This document shows, in pieces, positions 18,869 to 28,194 of a stretch of 64,000 nt of DNA (the stretch's first letter is position 1; each line of letters starts with the position of its first letter). Made by a program: the position numbers and the translations under genes. This stretch comes from Methylobacter psychrophilus (lineage in GTDB: Bacteria > Pseudomonadota > Gammaproteobacteria > Methylococcales > Methylomonadaceae), in the NCBI RefSeq assembly GCF_025583945.1, contig NZ_JAOEGU010000010.1, positions 1-64,000 of the forward strand, in the 5' to 3' direction. A model generated the notes under the pieces. That model was not told the origin of the DNA. It was given only the letters and a program-made list of their open reading frames with translations, and searched no databases.

Positions 18869-19924
18869 TTATACCAATTTATAATATTCTTTAAACCACT
18901 CTACGGTTTCTTTAATACCTTCATAAAGATTTTTTGCCGGTTTATAGCTTATATGTTGCTCCAATGCGGTTGTATCGGCATTGGTTTGATAAACATCGCC
19001 TGGCTGCATAGGTAGATAGTTTTTTACTGCAGCTTTTCCACACGCTGATTCTATTGCCTGTATAAAGTCCATTAATTTAACAGGGGACGAGTTGCCAATA
19101 TTATAAAGTCGATAAGGAGCCAAAGAGCTGCTTGGGTCCGGGATTTGTGCATCCCATTCCTTATCAGATAAGGCTACTTTGTCTATGCAGCGAATTACGC
19201 CTTCTGTAATGTCATCGATATAAGTAAAGTCTCGTAACATATCGCCGTTATTAAATACGTTGATAGATCGGTTATTTAAAATGGCATCGGCAAATAAAAA
19301 CGGTGACATATCCGGTCGACCCCAAGGCCCATAGACGGTAAAAAACCGTAAGCCGGTAGTGGGTAGGTTATAAAGATGGCTATAAGCGTGGGCCATTAAC
19401 TCATTACTTTTTTTAGTTGCTGCATAAAGGCTTACCGGATGAGCGATTGAATCTTTTTCTGAAAAGGGTACCTTGCCATTTAAGCCATAAACACTGCTGG
19501 AGCTGGCATAGACTAAATGTTCTATAGTGTTCCAGCGGCAAGCTTCCAAGATATTTAAAAAACCATCAATATTACTTTGAATATAGGCCTGCGGATTTTC
19601 AATGGAATAACGCACGCCGGCTTGTGCCGCTAAATGACAAACCCGGTCAAATTTTTCATTGGCAAACAGCATTTGCAGGGCTTGTTTGTCTTCCAAATTC
19701 ATTTGAATAAAGCGGTAATTGGGATACTTATCACTTTGTACAAATTTATACCAACCCAGTTGGTCTTTTTTAATACCGGCTTTTTCCAGGCGGCCGTGTT
19801 TAAGGTTGATATCGTAATAGTCATTTATGTTGTCAAGACCTACTACTTCATCGCCTCTTTCCAGTAAGCGTTGTACGACGTATGAGCCAATAAAACCTGC
19901 GGTGCCGGTAACTAATATTTTCAT
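18869..19924 (-). CDS. UDP-glucuronate 4-epimerase (NAD-dependent SDR)
   Basis: This 351-residue extended SDR should interconvert UDP-glucuronate and UDP-galacturonate in the cytosol. It has the NAD-binding TGTAGFIGSYVVQRLLERG (GxxGxxG), LVYASSSSVYGLN, and the catalytic SLYAATKKSNELMAHAYSHL (YxxxK). Family members of the CapI type have the DNINDYYDINLKHGRL segment seen here. Its substrate needs UDP-glucose dehydrogenase, but the ugd copy in this locus is only a remnant (22514-22675). The start is the ATG at 19924, preceded by a spacer that is duplicated at 22461-22520. Confidence 0.9.
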   Translation of the reverse strand: MKILVTGTAGFIGSYVVQRLLERGDEVVGLDNINDYYDINLKHGRLEKAGIKKDQLGWYKFVQSDKYPNYRFIQMNLEDKQALQMLFANEKFDRVCHLAAQAGVRYSIENPQAYIQSNIDGFLNILEACRWNTIEHLVYASSSSVYGLNGKVPFSEKDSIAHPVSLYAATKKSNELMAHAYSHLYNLPTTGLRFFTVYGPWGRPDMSPFLFADAILNNRSINVFNNGDMLRDFTYIDDITEGVIRCIDKVALSDKEWDAQIPDPSSSLAPYRLYNIGNSSPVKLMDFIQAIESACGKAAVKNYLPMQPGDVYQTNADTTALEQHISYKPAKNLYEGIKETVEWFKEYYKLV

Positions 19925-19930
19925 GTTTGT

Positions 19931-19995
19931 TTTTATGTCGTAAGGCTAATTTGGATATATTTAAAGCCTATGGCTTTTATTTGCTTAATCTAAAA
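19931..19995. repeat. Spacer duplicated on both sides of fcl-gmd (copy 1)
   Basis: About 65 bp here match 22461-22520 with roughly 80 % identity in the same orientation, judged by eye (both contain GGATATATT and AAAGCC.ATGGCTT). This copy lies just upstream of the epimerase gene. Confidence 0.75.
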
Positions 19996-20124
19996 AGTTT
20001 TTTAATCAAAAGTGTGTTGCTCACTTAAGACGTTATAGTGTCTGTAGACTTTGTAAACAAAGCCTGTACTCCGAACATGTTTTGCTTTAAGTTCGTTGCC
20101 AAAAACTACAAGTCAACAGTAAAT

Positions 20125-21099
20125 CTATTGCGTCTTAAATTCACTTTGGTGTTCCACAGACCAGCGATAGGTGCTGGCCAGGCCATTGCCAAGTGTTATT
20201 TGTGGTCGCCAGTTCAATGATTTCATTTTACTGATATCCATGAGTTTTCTGGGTGCGCCATCCGGTTTACTGACATCCCATATAATGTCACCTTTAAAAC
20301 CTACAACCTGCTGAATGGTTTCGGCCAGTTCACGTATGGTCACGTCTGTGCCGGTACCAACATTAAGGTGTGACAGCATGGGTTCGGTGCAAGCCTGATA
20401 ATGTGCTTTACTTAAACCCAGTACATGCAAACAGGCAGAGGCCATATCATCGACATGCAAAAATTCACGCCTGGCAGTACCGGTTCCCCAGAGAGTAACA
20501 GTAGCGGACTGGCTGGTTTTGGCGTCATGAAATTTCCTGATCATGGCAGGAATAACATGGCTGTTTTCCAAATGAAAGTTGTCGTTTTCGCCATAGAGAT
20601 TGGTCGGCATGACAGAGCGATAATCGGTGCCATATTGACGATTGTAAGATTCACAAAGCTTGATGCCGGCAATTTTAGCGATCGCATAAGGCTCATTGGT
20701 CGCTTCCAACCCACCGGTTAACAAGGCGCTTTCTTGCATCGGCTGAGCGGCAAGTTTTGGGTAAATACAGGAACTACCCAAAAATAATAATTGTCGGCAA
20801 CCTGCCGCCCAAGCTTGATGGATGACATTGGCCTCCATCATCAGATTTTGGTAAATAAATTCAGCTGGATAGATATTATTGGCATAAATACCCCCCACTT
20901 TGGCGGCGGCCAGAATAATTTTTTTAGGTTGCTCTTGCTGCATAAAATCACGCACTGCAGCCTGATCGGTTAAATCCAGTTGGGCATGGGTGCGGACAAC
21001 AATGTTGTTAAAGCCCGCCTCATGTAATTGTTCAACAAGGGCGGTTCCCACCATCCCACGGTGTCCGGCGATATAAATTTTTTGTTGTTTATCGGTCAT
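20125..21099 (-). CDS. fcl: GDP-L-fucose synthase
   Basis: This 324-residue SDR carries out the 3,5-epimerisation and 4-reduction of GDP-4-keto-6-deoxy-mannose to GDP-L-fucose, using NADPH. It has [20 protein letters not shown] at the N-terminus, [20 protein letters not shown] with the catalytic Ser/Cys region, and [20 protein letters not shown] (YxxxK). [20 protein letters not shown] is typical of this enzyme. The length matches the family. The start ATG at 21099 lies 4 bp after the gmd stop, so the pair is an operon. Confidence 0.95.
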   Translation of the reverse strand: MTDKQQKIYIAGHRGMVGTALVEQLHEAGFNNIVVRTHAQLDLTDQAAVRDFMQQEQPKKIILAAAKVGGIYANNIYPAEFIYQNLMMEANVIHQAWAAGCRQLLFLGSSCIYPKLAAQPMQESALLTGGLEATNEPYAIAKIAGIKLCESYNRQYGTDYRSVMPTNLYGENDNFHLENSHVIPAMIRKFHDAKTSQSATVTLWGTGTARREFLHVDDMASACLHVLGLSKAHYQACTEPMLSHLNVGTGTDVTIRELAETIQQVVGFKGDIIWDVSKPDGAPRKLMDISKMKSLNWRPQITLGNGLASTYRWSVEHQSEFKTQ

Positions 21100-21103
21100 G
21101 TGC

Positions 21104-22225
21104 TTATTCCCGACTAACTGCGATGTTGTAACCTTTATCTTTTAGCAGCGCATGTTTTATGGCTTCATCAAGATCACAAGCGACCATTTCACTGATCATT
21201 TCCCGTAAGGTGATTTGCGGTACCCAGCCCAGTTTTTCTTTGGCTTTGGTTGGGTCACCCAATAAGGTTTCTACTTCAGCTGGTCTAAAATAACGCGGAT
21301 CAATGGCGACGATGATTTGGCCAATTTTTAACCCCGGCGCTTTATTGCCTTGTAGTTCACTAACAAAACCTTTTTCATCAACGCCAGTGCCCTCCCAACG
21401 AATGGTGATTCCGAGTTCGCCGGCGGCGATTTTAATAAATTGCCTGACGGAATACTGTATGCCGGTAGCGATAACAAAATCTTCGGGTTGTTCTTGTTGC
21501 ATCATCAGCCATTGCATGCGTACAAAATCTTTGGCATGTCCCCAGTCTCTGAGTGAATCGATATTACCCATAAATAAACAGTGCTCCAGACCCATGGCAA
21601 TATTACTAAGGCCACGCGTTATTTTGCGGGTTACAAAAGTTTCACCCCGACGCGGAGATTCGTGGTTAAACAAAATACCGTTACAGGCAAACATGTTATA
21701 GGCTTCACGGTAATTGACCGTAATCCAGTAAGCATAAAGCTTGGCAACGGCATAAGGCGAGCGCGGGTAAAACGGGGTAGTTTCTTTTTGCGGTGTTTCC
21801 TGTACCAGTCCGTAAAGCTCTGAGGTTGACGCCTGATAAAAACGGGTTTTCTTTTCCAGCTTTAAAAACCGGATAGCCTCAAGCAGACGCAAGGTGCCAA
21901 TACCATCGACACCAGCAGTATATTCAGGTGATTCAAAAGATACCGCAACATGGCTCATCGCTCCCAGGTTATAAACTTCATCCGGCCGGGTTTCATTCAA
22001 AATACGGGTTAAGTTGGAACTGTCGGTTAAATCGCCATAATGCAGATAAAACTTGGGATCAGTGATATGTGGGTCTTGATAAATATGATCAACCCGTTGT
22101 GTATTAAAAAGCGATGAGCGCCGCTTGATACCATGGACTTCATAACCTTTAGCCAGTAAAAATTCTGCCAGGTATGAACCATCTTGTCCGGTAACACCGG
22201 TTATTAATGCAACTTTTTTAGTCAT
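21104..22225 (-). CDS. gmd: GDP-mannose 4,6-dehydratase
   Basis: The 373-residue SDR converts GDP-D-mannose to GDP-4-keto-6-deoxy-D-mannose, the first step to GDP-fucose. [20 protein letters not shown] is the NADP-binding motif, [20 protein letters not shown] carries the catalytic Thr/Glu, and [20 protein letters not shown] the Yxxx[21 protein letters not shown] is diagnostic for Gmd. The start is the ATG at 22225. No GDP-mannose-forming genes lie nearby, so that precursor must come from elsewhere in the genome. Confidence 0.96.
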   Translation of the reverse strand: MTKKVALITGVTGQDGSYLAEFLLAKGYEVHGIKRRSSLFNTQRVDHIYQDPHITDPKFYLHYGDLTDSSNLTRILNETRPDEVYNLGAMSHVAVSFESPEYTAGVDGIGTLRLLEAIRFLKLEKKTRFYQASTSELYGLVQETPQKETTPFYPRSPYAVAKLYAYWITVNYREAYNMFACNGILFNHESPRRGETFVTRKITRGLSNIAMGLEHCLFMGNIDSLRDWGHAKDFVRMQWLMMQQEQPEDFVIATGIQYSVRQFIKIAAGELGITIRWEGTGVDEKGFVSELQGNKAPGLKIGQIIVAIDPRYFRPAEVETLLGDPTKAKEKLGWVPQITLREMISEMVACDLDEAIKHALLKDKGYNIAVSRE

Positions 22226-22330
22226 GAGTATTTCTTTTGGTTTTAGTTTTAAGCTTTTGGTTAAGAATTGTTGGCTTAAACAGGTTATTTATTTTGCCAA
22301 ATTATTTAAAAATATTAAGTTACGCCATAG

Positions 22331-22443
22331 CTATAGACTTTCAGAAATTAAACTTCCAATTCACAACAATTTAACTCACACGGATAACATCCCTTAAAGG
22401 GATGGTATCCGTCAGCATCGAAATTATTTATCTGAAAATTTAG
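22331..22443. repeat. MITE-like palindromic repeat, copy a
   Basis: Element of about 113 bp beginning CTATAGACTTTCAGAAATTAAA, i.e. close to the family end CTATAGTCTTTCAG. The central hairpin is 22381-22411 (GGATAACATCCCTT pairing with AAGGGATGGTATCC). It ends in AAATTATTTATCTGA. It lies between gmd and the ugd remnant. Six other copies occur in the window. Confidence 0.85.
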
Positions 22444-22460
22444 AAGCCAACCTGTCTTAT

Positions 22461-22520
22461 TTTTATGTCGTTATGCCAATCTGGATATATTCAAAGCCCA
22501 TGGCTTGTATGCGTTATTGT
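22461..22520. repeat. Spacer duplicated on both sides of fcl-gmd (copy 2)
   Basis: Matches 19931-19995 in the same orientation at about 80 % by eye. It begins just past the 3' end of the ugd remnant on the minus strand, the position expected if ugd once preceded the epimerase gene directly. Confidence 0.75.
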
Positions 22521-22675
22521 TTAAATTGATTGCGCCCATCAAAAAACAAAGGGATTTTTAGTCGTTTTTTTATTTCATCAAAATCGGGACTTCCAAATTC
22601 TTGCTATTCTGTTATTAGTAACATGGCGTCAGCATTTTTTAGGGCTTCGTATTTACTGTCAACATAGCTGACGTT
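22514..22675 (-). pseudogene. 3' remnant of UDP-glucose 6-dehydrogenase gene
   Basis: Read on the minus strand the segment gives YVDSKYEALKNADAMLLITE, a stop, then QEFGSPDFDEIKKRLKIPLF and FDGRNQFKQ before TAA at 22514. This is the conserved C-terminal pattern of UDP-glucose dehydrogenases (ITEWxEF...PDFxxIK...VIFDGRN). The TAG stands where Trp is expected (TGG to TAG). Another stop lies just upstream and no 5' part is visible. It is clearly dead. It is not of the same type as the intact ugd at 58806, whose tail differs. Confidence 0.85.
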
Positions 22676-22689
22676 TTATTGGTCCTATG

Positions 22690-22802
22690 CTTGAGAGGCT
22701 GTGAAAGTATTCGTTTTTTGTACAAAATAAAAAACTCACCACGTGTCTTTCGTGGCGAATAATATTTTTAACCTGTTTTTTGATAATACTTTCACCGTCT
22801 CC
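22690..22802. repeat. Short element with 17-19-bp imperfect terminal inverted repeats
   Basis: GAGGCTGTGAAAGTATT near 22690 is mirrored by AATACTTTCACCGTCTC near 22785-22802. About 110 bp lie between the outer ends. There is no coding capacity. It looks like a MITE or the fused ends of a lost IS. The rest of the gap 22803-23034 shows nothing I can support. Confidence 0.55.
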
Positions 22803-23034
22803 AGAGCGTGGTAACCCGGTGTTGTTTTTGTATTACTCTTTAATGCCACTTATCGTTACCAGCCTTTTTTAAACTGACAAGGCTTGCCGCTTTTTCTATC
22901 GTGGGTTGCAAGTCCGGAGCGGCATCGTGCTTTTTTTTTCTTATCATTTCCACCGCCGAGCATGGATACCAGAAGCTTTGTTTTGGCAGATTTTTATTAA
23001 GCATTTTTCTTGTAGTTTTTGTGTTTGAAGACAA

Positions 23035-24102
23035 TTATTTATTTTTAGCTAATTCATTTTCAGGTAATTCATCTGTTATAACTTTTGTGTTTTGATGCAT
23101 GACCCAATAAAACAGGGTAAAGAAGAGTAAAAAAACCACAAATAATAGTTGGTCGGGGACCATAAAAAACAAACTTGCGGTAATGGCGGTAAGGGCCATA
23201 ACTAAAGAAACGGTCAGGATAGTGATAAGGGTTTGGTTAACGCTAAAGCCTTTTAGTGGCAAGATATGGTGTAAATGTTCACGATCCGGAGCAAAAGGTG
23301 ATTTGCCTTTTTGTATGCGCCGCAGCATGATGCAAATAGAGTCAAATAAGGGAACGGCAATAAGCCATAACACCAGAACTGGCGGTATAATGCGCTGTTC
23401 GCCTTGTGAGGCAGAGATAATTAACCAACAGATAACATAGCCCAGCAGTGTGCTTCCCGAGTCACCTAAAAAAATCAGGCCTTTTTTACGGCCAAAAATT
23501 CGTAAGTTAAAAATCAAAAATGCACTGATGGCCCCTATAAAAAGAAGGCCGATATGAACAATTAACGGCTGATTGTAAAAAACTGCCAGCAAGGCAACCA
23601 GGCTAATCGAGATCAGTGATGAGCTACCCGAAAGGCCGTCAATGCCATCAATCATGTTAAAGGCATTGATGCCGCCAACTACCGCAAAGACAGTCAGGAT
23701 GGTTGAAAAACCCTCTAAATATACGGTGCCATTACCAAATAAAGTACCCATGTCGATTATTTTTATATCGGCAATTTCGGTCATAATAAGAGCGGCAAAA
23801 ATTTGTGCGGTTAGGCGTATTTTTACATTAAGGTTTACATGGTCATCAATAGCTCCGACTATTACCAGTAAGGTCATTGCCAGAATAAAAGCGGTTTGCT
23901 GAGGGAGGTTGATGTCATAAAACCAAAGTGTTAACAACACACCCAAGAATATGGCAATGCCACCTATCGGTGGTGTTGGATTGGTATGCCGTTTTCTAAT
24001 ACAGGGTTTGTCAACAAACCCAAATTTTAAAGCGCAAGGAAACAAGACAAGAATAAAAATTATTGTCAAAAATAAGGACGTTAAAAACAAGTTGATTGGC
24101 AT
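23035..24102 (-). CDS. Undecaprenyl-phosphate glycosyl-1-phosphate transferase, WecA/MraY family
   Basis: The 355-residue polytopic enzyme likely starts repeat-unit synthesis by moving HexNAc-1-phosphate (or a related sugar phosphate) from UDP-sugar to undecaprenyl phosphate. It has about ten to eleven helices and the family motifs RKRHTNPTPPIGGIAIFLG, AIDDHVNLNVKIRLTAQ (DD metal site), FNMIDGIDGLSGSSSLIS, FLGDSGSTLLGYVI and PFAPDREHLHHIL (HxxHH-like). The start is the ATG at 24102. It is the only initiating transferase seen in either EPS locus. Whether GlcNAc or another sugar is used cannot be told. Confidence 0.9.
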   Translation of the reverse strand: MPINLFLTSLFLTIIFILVLFPCALKFGFVDKPCIRKRHTNPTPPIGGIAIFLGVLLTLWFYDINLPQQTAFILAMTLLVIVGAIDDHVNLNVKIRLTAQIFAALIMTEIADIKIIDMGTLFGNGTVYLEGFSTILTVFAVVGGINAFNMIDGIDGLSGSSSLISISLVALLAVFYNQPLIVHIGLLFIGAISAFLIFNLRIFGRKKGLIFLGDSGSTLLGYVICWLIISASQGEQRIIPPVLVLWLIAVPLFDSICIMLRRIQKGKSPFAPDREHLHHILPLKGFSVNQTLITILTVSLVMALTAITASLFFMVPDQLLFVVFLLFFTLFYWVMHQNTKVITDELPENELAKNK

Positions 24103-24159
24103 GATCGTTTTTTAATTTTTAAAGTGTGGAGTTTGCTATTAATTTTTTGTATTTCATCA

Positions 24160-24450
24160 TTACTCGTTTGCAAAGTAAGCGGTTGCTTTTTTTAAAAGAT
24201 CACGCTCCTCCGTTAAAAGGCGATTTTCTTTTTTTAGCCGCTTTAATTCGTCGTAAAGATAATTGTCTGTTCGCCTGCCTGTGATGGATTCCATCGGTTG
24301 CATACAGGAATTAATCCAACTATGCAGGATAGTAGGATTAAGACCTAAAGCTCTCGCTACCTGAGCTAGTGGCCGGTCTGAATCTAGCGCTATCTTTACG
24401 GAAGATGCTCTAAATTTTTCACTATAGACTGTTTGTTTTTCTTGATTCAT
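24160..24450 (-). CDS. Orphan IS3-type transposase OrfA (HTH protein)
   Basis: This 96-residue protein is the small DNA-binding subunit typical of IS3/IS911-like elements. It has an HTH (SSVKIALDSDRPLAQVARAL, GLNPTILHSWI) followed by a leucine-zipper-like coiled coil (YDELKRLKKENRLLTEERDL) and ends LKKATAYFANE. In complete elements orfB overlaps its end. Here the wecA-like gene begins within 60 bp, so orfB is missing and the element cannot move itself. The start is the ATG at 24450; the frame upstream to 24468 has no better support. Confidence 0.85.
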   Translation of the reverse strand: MNQEKQTVYSEKFRASSVKIALDSDRPLAQVARALGLNPTILHSWINSCMQPMESITGRRTDNYLYDELKRLKKENRLLTEERDLLKKATAYFANE

Positions 24451-24548
24451 TGTCAATATACTCCGCACGCATCAGGTTATTTTAGAAACGAAATTCAGTT
24501 TGGTGTAGCTACCATCAGTATTTGATTGGTAAGCGTTGCTTTGCCCAT

Positions 24549-25244
24549 CTACTTAAACCGGCTTAAAAATTTATCAGCATCCTCAGGTGAATAAATAAAG
24601 GCTTTTAAAGCCAGTTGTTTAGCTTCAGGATGTGCGGTAATAAATTTAACCAGTTGCTGAGCTTTAAATACCCAGGCAACCGGTATTTGCTTTTGCCATA
24701 GTTGTTGCATGTCTTCAGTAAAATCAGCGTAGTAAATATAACTAAAACGTAAACGGGATATTACCAACTCGGGTTCTACGCGTCCGGCGTAAAACGATAA
24801 GCGCAAAGCGTTAATAATCGGTTGCTTGGGTATCTTAAGCAGGCTGTCAACTACGGCTAATTGCAGCCAGCCGCGTGGATCAACAGGCGATAAGCTTAAG
24901 CCTCGAGTAATGGCGGCTTTAGCTTGTTTAAGGTAGGTCTGTTTTTGGGCCGGAGTTTGCAATGGCCGGGTATAAAAGAGCTGTAAATAAAAAAATCCCT
25001 GGGCTTGCCAATAGATCGGGTTTTGATACCAGGACAAAGCTTTATTTAAATCAGCAATACTTTTTTCATAAACCTCAGCCGGCAGTGTTTGTGGCATTTG
25101 CTTAAATGCGGCTTCAGGATAGAGCGCATATAAACTGGCAATAAAACGTGGTACCGCTAGTAGTAATAGTCCGCAACAAACCGATATCCCTATAAGTGCA
25201 AGGATTTTTTGACTATTTAGGAGTTTGGTGTTTGGCTTACTCAT
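24549..25244 (-). CDS. Membrane-anchored protein of unknown function in the EPS operon
   Basis: I do not recognise a named family. The 231-residue protein has one N-terminal membrane segment (about residues 13-33, ILALIGISVCCGLLLLAVP). The periplasmic part is helical with TPR-like spacing (KSIADLNKALSWYQNPIYWQ, KAAITRGLSLSPVDPRGWLQ). It lies 2 bp after the wzc-like stop (ATG at 25244; a TTG at 25250 is the alternative). That spacing makes co-translation with the copolymerase likely, so it may be an accessory of the export complex. Confidence 0.7.
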   Translation of the reverse strand: MSKPNTKLLNSQKILALIGISVCCGLLLLAVPRFIASLYALYPEAAFKQMPQTLPAEVYEKSIADLNKALSWYQNPIYWQAQGFFYLQLFYTRPLQTPAQKQTYLKQAKAAITRGLSLSPVDPRGWLQLAVVDSLLKIPKQPIINALRLSFYAGRVEPELVISRLRFSYIYYADFTEDMQQLWQKQIPVAWVFKAQQLVKFITAHPEAKQLALKAFIYSPEDADKFLSRFK

Positions 25245-25246
25245 AA

Positions 25247-27490
25247 TCAACTGGTGTAATACTTATTGTAACGGCCATAAGAATGGTAATGAGCAGATCC
25301 AGCATAACGGCCATATTGTTCCATGTTAACTTTCTGTAACACAATGCCGGCCAGGTTATTATGGCCATCTTTATTTAAAATCTCCAAAGCACTGGTTATC
25401 ACTTTTTTGGGCGTGGAGTCCCACTTTACAACGAAGATGGTTTTATCAACCAGACCTGCCAAAATTCTGGTATCAGATATGAGCATAAGGGGGGCTGTAT
25501 CTATAACAACCAAATCAAATTGCTCACGTAATTGATTAACTATGGCTTGCATTCTATGCGAGGCAAATAAATCAAGCGGGTTAATAAAAGCCGATTTACC
25601 TCGGGTTAAAATTTGCATGCCGGTTTCCGGGTCATTAACCAGTACATCATTAAGCACCAGATCATGATTCATTAATAAATCGGTTAAGCCGGGTGTGTTG
25701 TCGTTAAGGTTAAAGGTTTTGCCTATGCTTGGACGGCGTAAGTCGGCATCAATTAACACCACTTTTTTACCTGCAGCAGCGGAATGTCTGGCCAATAAAA
25801 TACATAAGGTACTTTTACCCTCACCGGGTATCGATGAGGTAACCATTAATGATTTAACTTCAGCATCCGGATTAAGCAAGGACAGTGAAATCCGTAAGGT
25901 ATTAATGGCTTCTGCCAAAGCGGATTGAGGTTTGGCCAGCAAATAGCTATGTGGCAGAGTTTTGTTATCCATTATTTTAGGTATGATGCCCAAGGTGCTC
26001 ATAGTAAAGAGCGTCTGAATTTGCTCTGGTGAGCGTACACCAGGGTTGAGCATTTCAAGTATAAAGACCAGGCAAACAGCAAAGAACAAGGATCCAAGCA
26101 CACTGATTAACAGCATTTTGGTTTTATTTGGATAGGAGGCGCTTAACGGTGTTTCTGCAAAGGCAATTACCCTCGCATCGGCCTGGACAATGCCTTGCGT
26201 TGAGGCGGTTTCTTTAAAGCGGCCCAAAAAGGTTTCAAACAAGGCTTTGTTGGCATTCGCTTCACGCTCCAACGCATGAAGTTCTATTTCCGCCTGATTG
26301 TTGCCACTGGTTTTTGATTCCATTTGCCGTAAACTACCAGACAAAGAGCCTTCTCGCGCACGAGCCAGTTCCAGATTGTGAAGTAAGGCTGCCGATACTT
26401 TTTTAATTTCTGATTTTACTTTGGTCTGAATATCAGTTAATTCTGCTTGCGCCTGGATCATGCGCGGATGACGGGCGCCATATTCCACCAGCATTTCTGA
26501 ATGTTTACGTTGTACTTCTGATTCTTGTTGGCGTAAACCTGATATTAATGCCGAATTTAGCACTTCAGCGACACTGTCAATATCCCGGCCACTCTTGGCT
26601 ATTGCTTCTACTTGTTGGTATTTGGCTTCGGCTTCCGTTCTTAAAGCTCGTGCCATAATCAACTGGCTGTTAACTTCGGATAATTGTTGCTGGGTAACAC
26701 CACTACCTTTACTGACCTCCAACAAGTCATGTATTTTTCGGTAATTTTGGACGGCACGTTCAGATGATTCAACTTTTAACTTTAATTCGCCCAGTTGGTC
26801 ATTTAACCAGTCGGTAGCTTTTTTAGTCGCGTCAAACTTGGCTTGTAATTGCTCAATAATATAGGTGTCGGCAATTTCATTGGCTATTTTTGCAGCTTGC
26901 TTTGGATCATTGGATTCATAGGTTAAATTAATAACCTGAGTACGCTTGATTTGTGCAATGGTTAATTTGCCAAGAAAGGCATTAGTTAATGTGGTTAAGT
27001 GTGCTTCCTGTTTTTCCTGGGGTGTCCGGTTATCAATTTTTACCAGTCCCATGGCTTCTTTCCAGGTATCAGGTATCAGGTTTATGGGGTTAAGTCCGCT
27101 AAAAAAACCGGGCTTTTCAGAGTTGGGATTAAGCTCTTGGTATTGATCCAAATGTAAACGATGCATAATTTTATGCGCCAACTCACGGGATTTAATCACC
27201 TCTATTTCACCGAATACTGCCGAATCGGTATTTAAGTTGCCGGTCATCACTTCTTGAATATCAACTACTTTTGCAGCATTAATACCGATTAATATTTGTG
27301 TTGTTGCGCTATAACGCGGCACTATTTGAGAAATATATAAAAATGCCAGGATACTAAGCAAAACTGTGACACTTATCAGTAAGCGTTTTTTTAGCCAAAG
27401 CGTATCAAAAACATGGCTTAGCGAGATGCCTGCGTTGTCATCTGTTGGCAAATTGGCGGATGTTATCTGTTTTACTTTTAAATCGGACAC
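25247..27490 (-). CDS. Wzc-type polysaccharide copolymerase with BY-kinase domain
   Basis: The 747-residue inner-membrane protein controls chain length and export. A Wzz domain with a first membrane segment (residues about 35-54), a long periplasmic coiled-coil part (200-430) and a second membrane segment (about 458-480) precede the cytoplasmic tyrosine kinase. The kinase has Walker A SSIPGEGKSTLC (about 551-562), Walker A' VLIDADLRRP and Walker B FDLVVIDTAPLM. The C-terminus is a Tyr cluster (YGRYAGSAHYHSYGRYNKYY), the expected autophosphorylation tail. Start GTG at 27490. All parts of an active protein are present. It forms an export unit with the wza-like gene 58 bp upstream. Confidence 0.93.
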   Translation of the reverse strand: MSDLKVKQITSANLPTDDNAGISLSHVFDTLWLKKRLLISVTVLLSILAFLYISQIVPRYSATTQILIGINAAKVVDIQEVMTGNLNTDSAVFGEIEVIKSRELAHKIMHRLHLDQYQELNPNSEKPGFFSGLNPINLIPDTWKEAMGLVKIDNRTPQEKQEAHLTTLTNAFLGKLTIAQIKRTQVINLTYESNDPKQAAKIANEIADTYIIEQLQAKFDATKKATDWLNDQLGELKLKVESSERAVQNYRKIHDLLEVSKGSGVTQQQLSEVNSQLIMARALRTEAEAKYQQVEAIAKSGRDIDSVAEVLNSALISGLRQQESEVQRKHSEMLVEYGARHPRMIQAQAELTDIQTKVKSEIKKVSAALLHNLELARAREGSLSGSLRQMESKTSGNNQAEIELHALEREANANKALFETFLGRFKETASTQGIVQADARVIAFAETPLSASYPNKTKMLLISVLGSLFFAVCLVFILEMLNPGVRSPEQIQTLFTMSTLGIIPKIMDNKTLPHSYLLAKPQSALAEAINTLRISLSLLNPDAEVKSLMVTSSIPGEGKSTLCILLARHSAAAGKKVVLIDADLRRPSIGKTFNLNDNTPGLTDLLMNHDLVLNDVLVNDPETGMQILTRGKSAFINPLDLFASHRMQAIVNQLREQFDLVVIDTAPLMLISDTRILAGLVDKTIFVVKWDSTPKKVITSALEILNKDGHNNLAGIVLQKVNMEQYGRYAGSAHYHSYGRYNKYYTS

Positions 27491-27548
27491 AGTTTTCTCG
27501 GATGGGTATTAATGTAAGAAATATCTAAAAGGATGCGCTGGTGTTTTT

Positions 27549-28136
27549 TTAAAAAAAACGTTCTTCAATGCGAATAACATCCCCCGGTAATACCTTTTCA
27601 TCCATGTTGAGTCTTAGCTCTTTTTTTTGATGGTCATTCATGCGAATAACCATCACATGGTCTTCTTTGGCGCGGTAAGTGTAACCACCGGCAATCACTA
27701 CGGCGTTAATGTAGGTCATGCCATCGACATAGTGATATGATTTTTGCGATTGCACTTCACCCAAAATATAATAGGGCCGATAATTTAGCATTTGCACGCT
27801 AACAATAGGATTAAGTAAATAATCCGGCTTTAATTTATCGGCAATAGCCTTTTCTACCTGTTTTACCGTTAATTTTTTGGTGTTAACATCACCCACTAAT
27901 GGCAGAGCAATTTGCCCCGCCCCATTGATTGTAAATTCACCCGATAACTCTTCCTGATTGAACACGGTAACTTTTAATAGATCACCTGATCCCACCCGAT
28001 ACTCTTCAGTGACTGAAGCAGCCAAATCCTCATTGCTGATCATGTTGTTAGTCGTTTCTTCGGCCAATAAATAACTACAAAAAAATACACTGGACAGCAA
28101 TAATCGTGAAATAAATTTAATACAATATTGACTCAT
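27549..28136 (-). CDS. Short Wza-type outer-membrane polysaccharide export protein
   Basis: The 195-residue protein has a signal sequence (about residues 1-26, ending LLAEE), a Poly_export domain (EEYRVGSGDLLKVTVFNQEE) and one SLBB-like domain (PYYILGEVQSQKSYHYVDGM). E. coli Wza is about 380 residues, so this is the short class, probably lacking the membrane-spanning C-terminal helix. A lipobox is not clear (a Cys in VFFCSYL is the only candidate). Start ATG 28136; GTG at 28145 is an alternative. The beta-barrel protein encoded next to it may complete the outer-membrane pore. Confidence 0.88.
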   Translation of the reverse strand: MSQYCIKFISRLLLSSVFFCSYLLAEETTNNMISNEDLAASVTEEYRVGSGDLLKVTVFNQEELSGEFTINGAGQIALPLVGDVNTKKLTVKQVEKAIADKLKPDYLLNPIVSVQMLNYRPYYILGEVQSQKSYHYVDGMTYINAVVIAGGYTYRAKEDHVMVIRMNDHQKKELRLNMDEKVLPGDVIRIEERFF

Positions 28137-28194
28137 TTTTATCACAAAAATATCGAGAGTTAAAAAAGGGTGATGTGCTCTGATAGCACGCCAG

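Noticed and set aside
22840-23034. Minus-strand frame of 64 codons upstream of the ugd remnant
   Set aside because: No recognisable motif, no ribosome site and unlike bacterial protein composition; treated as chance.
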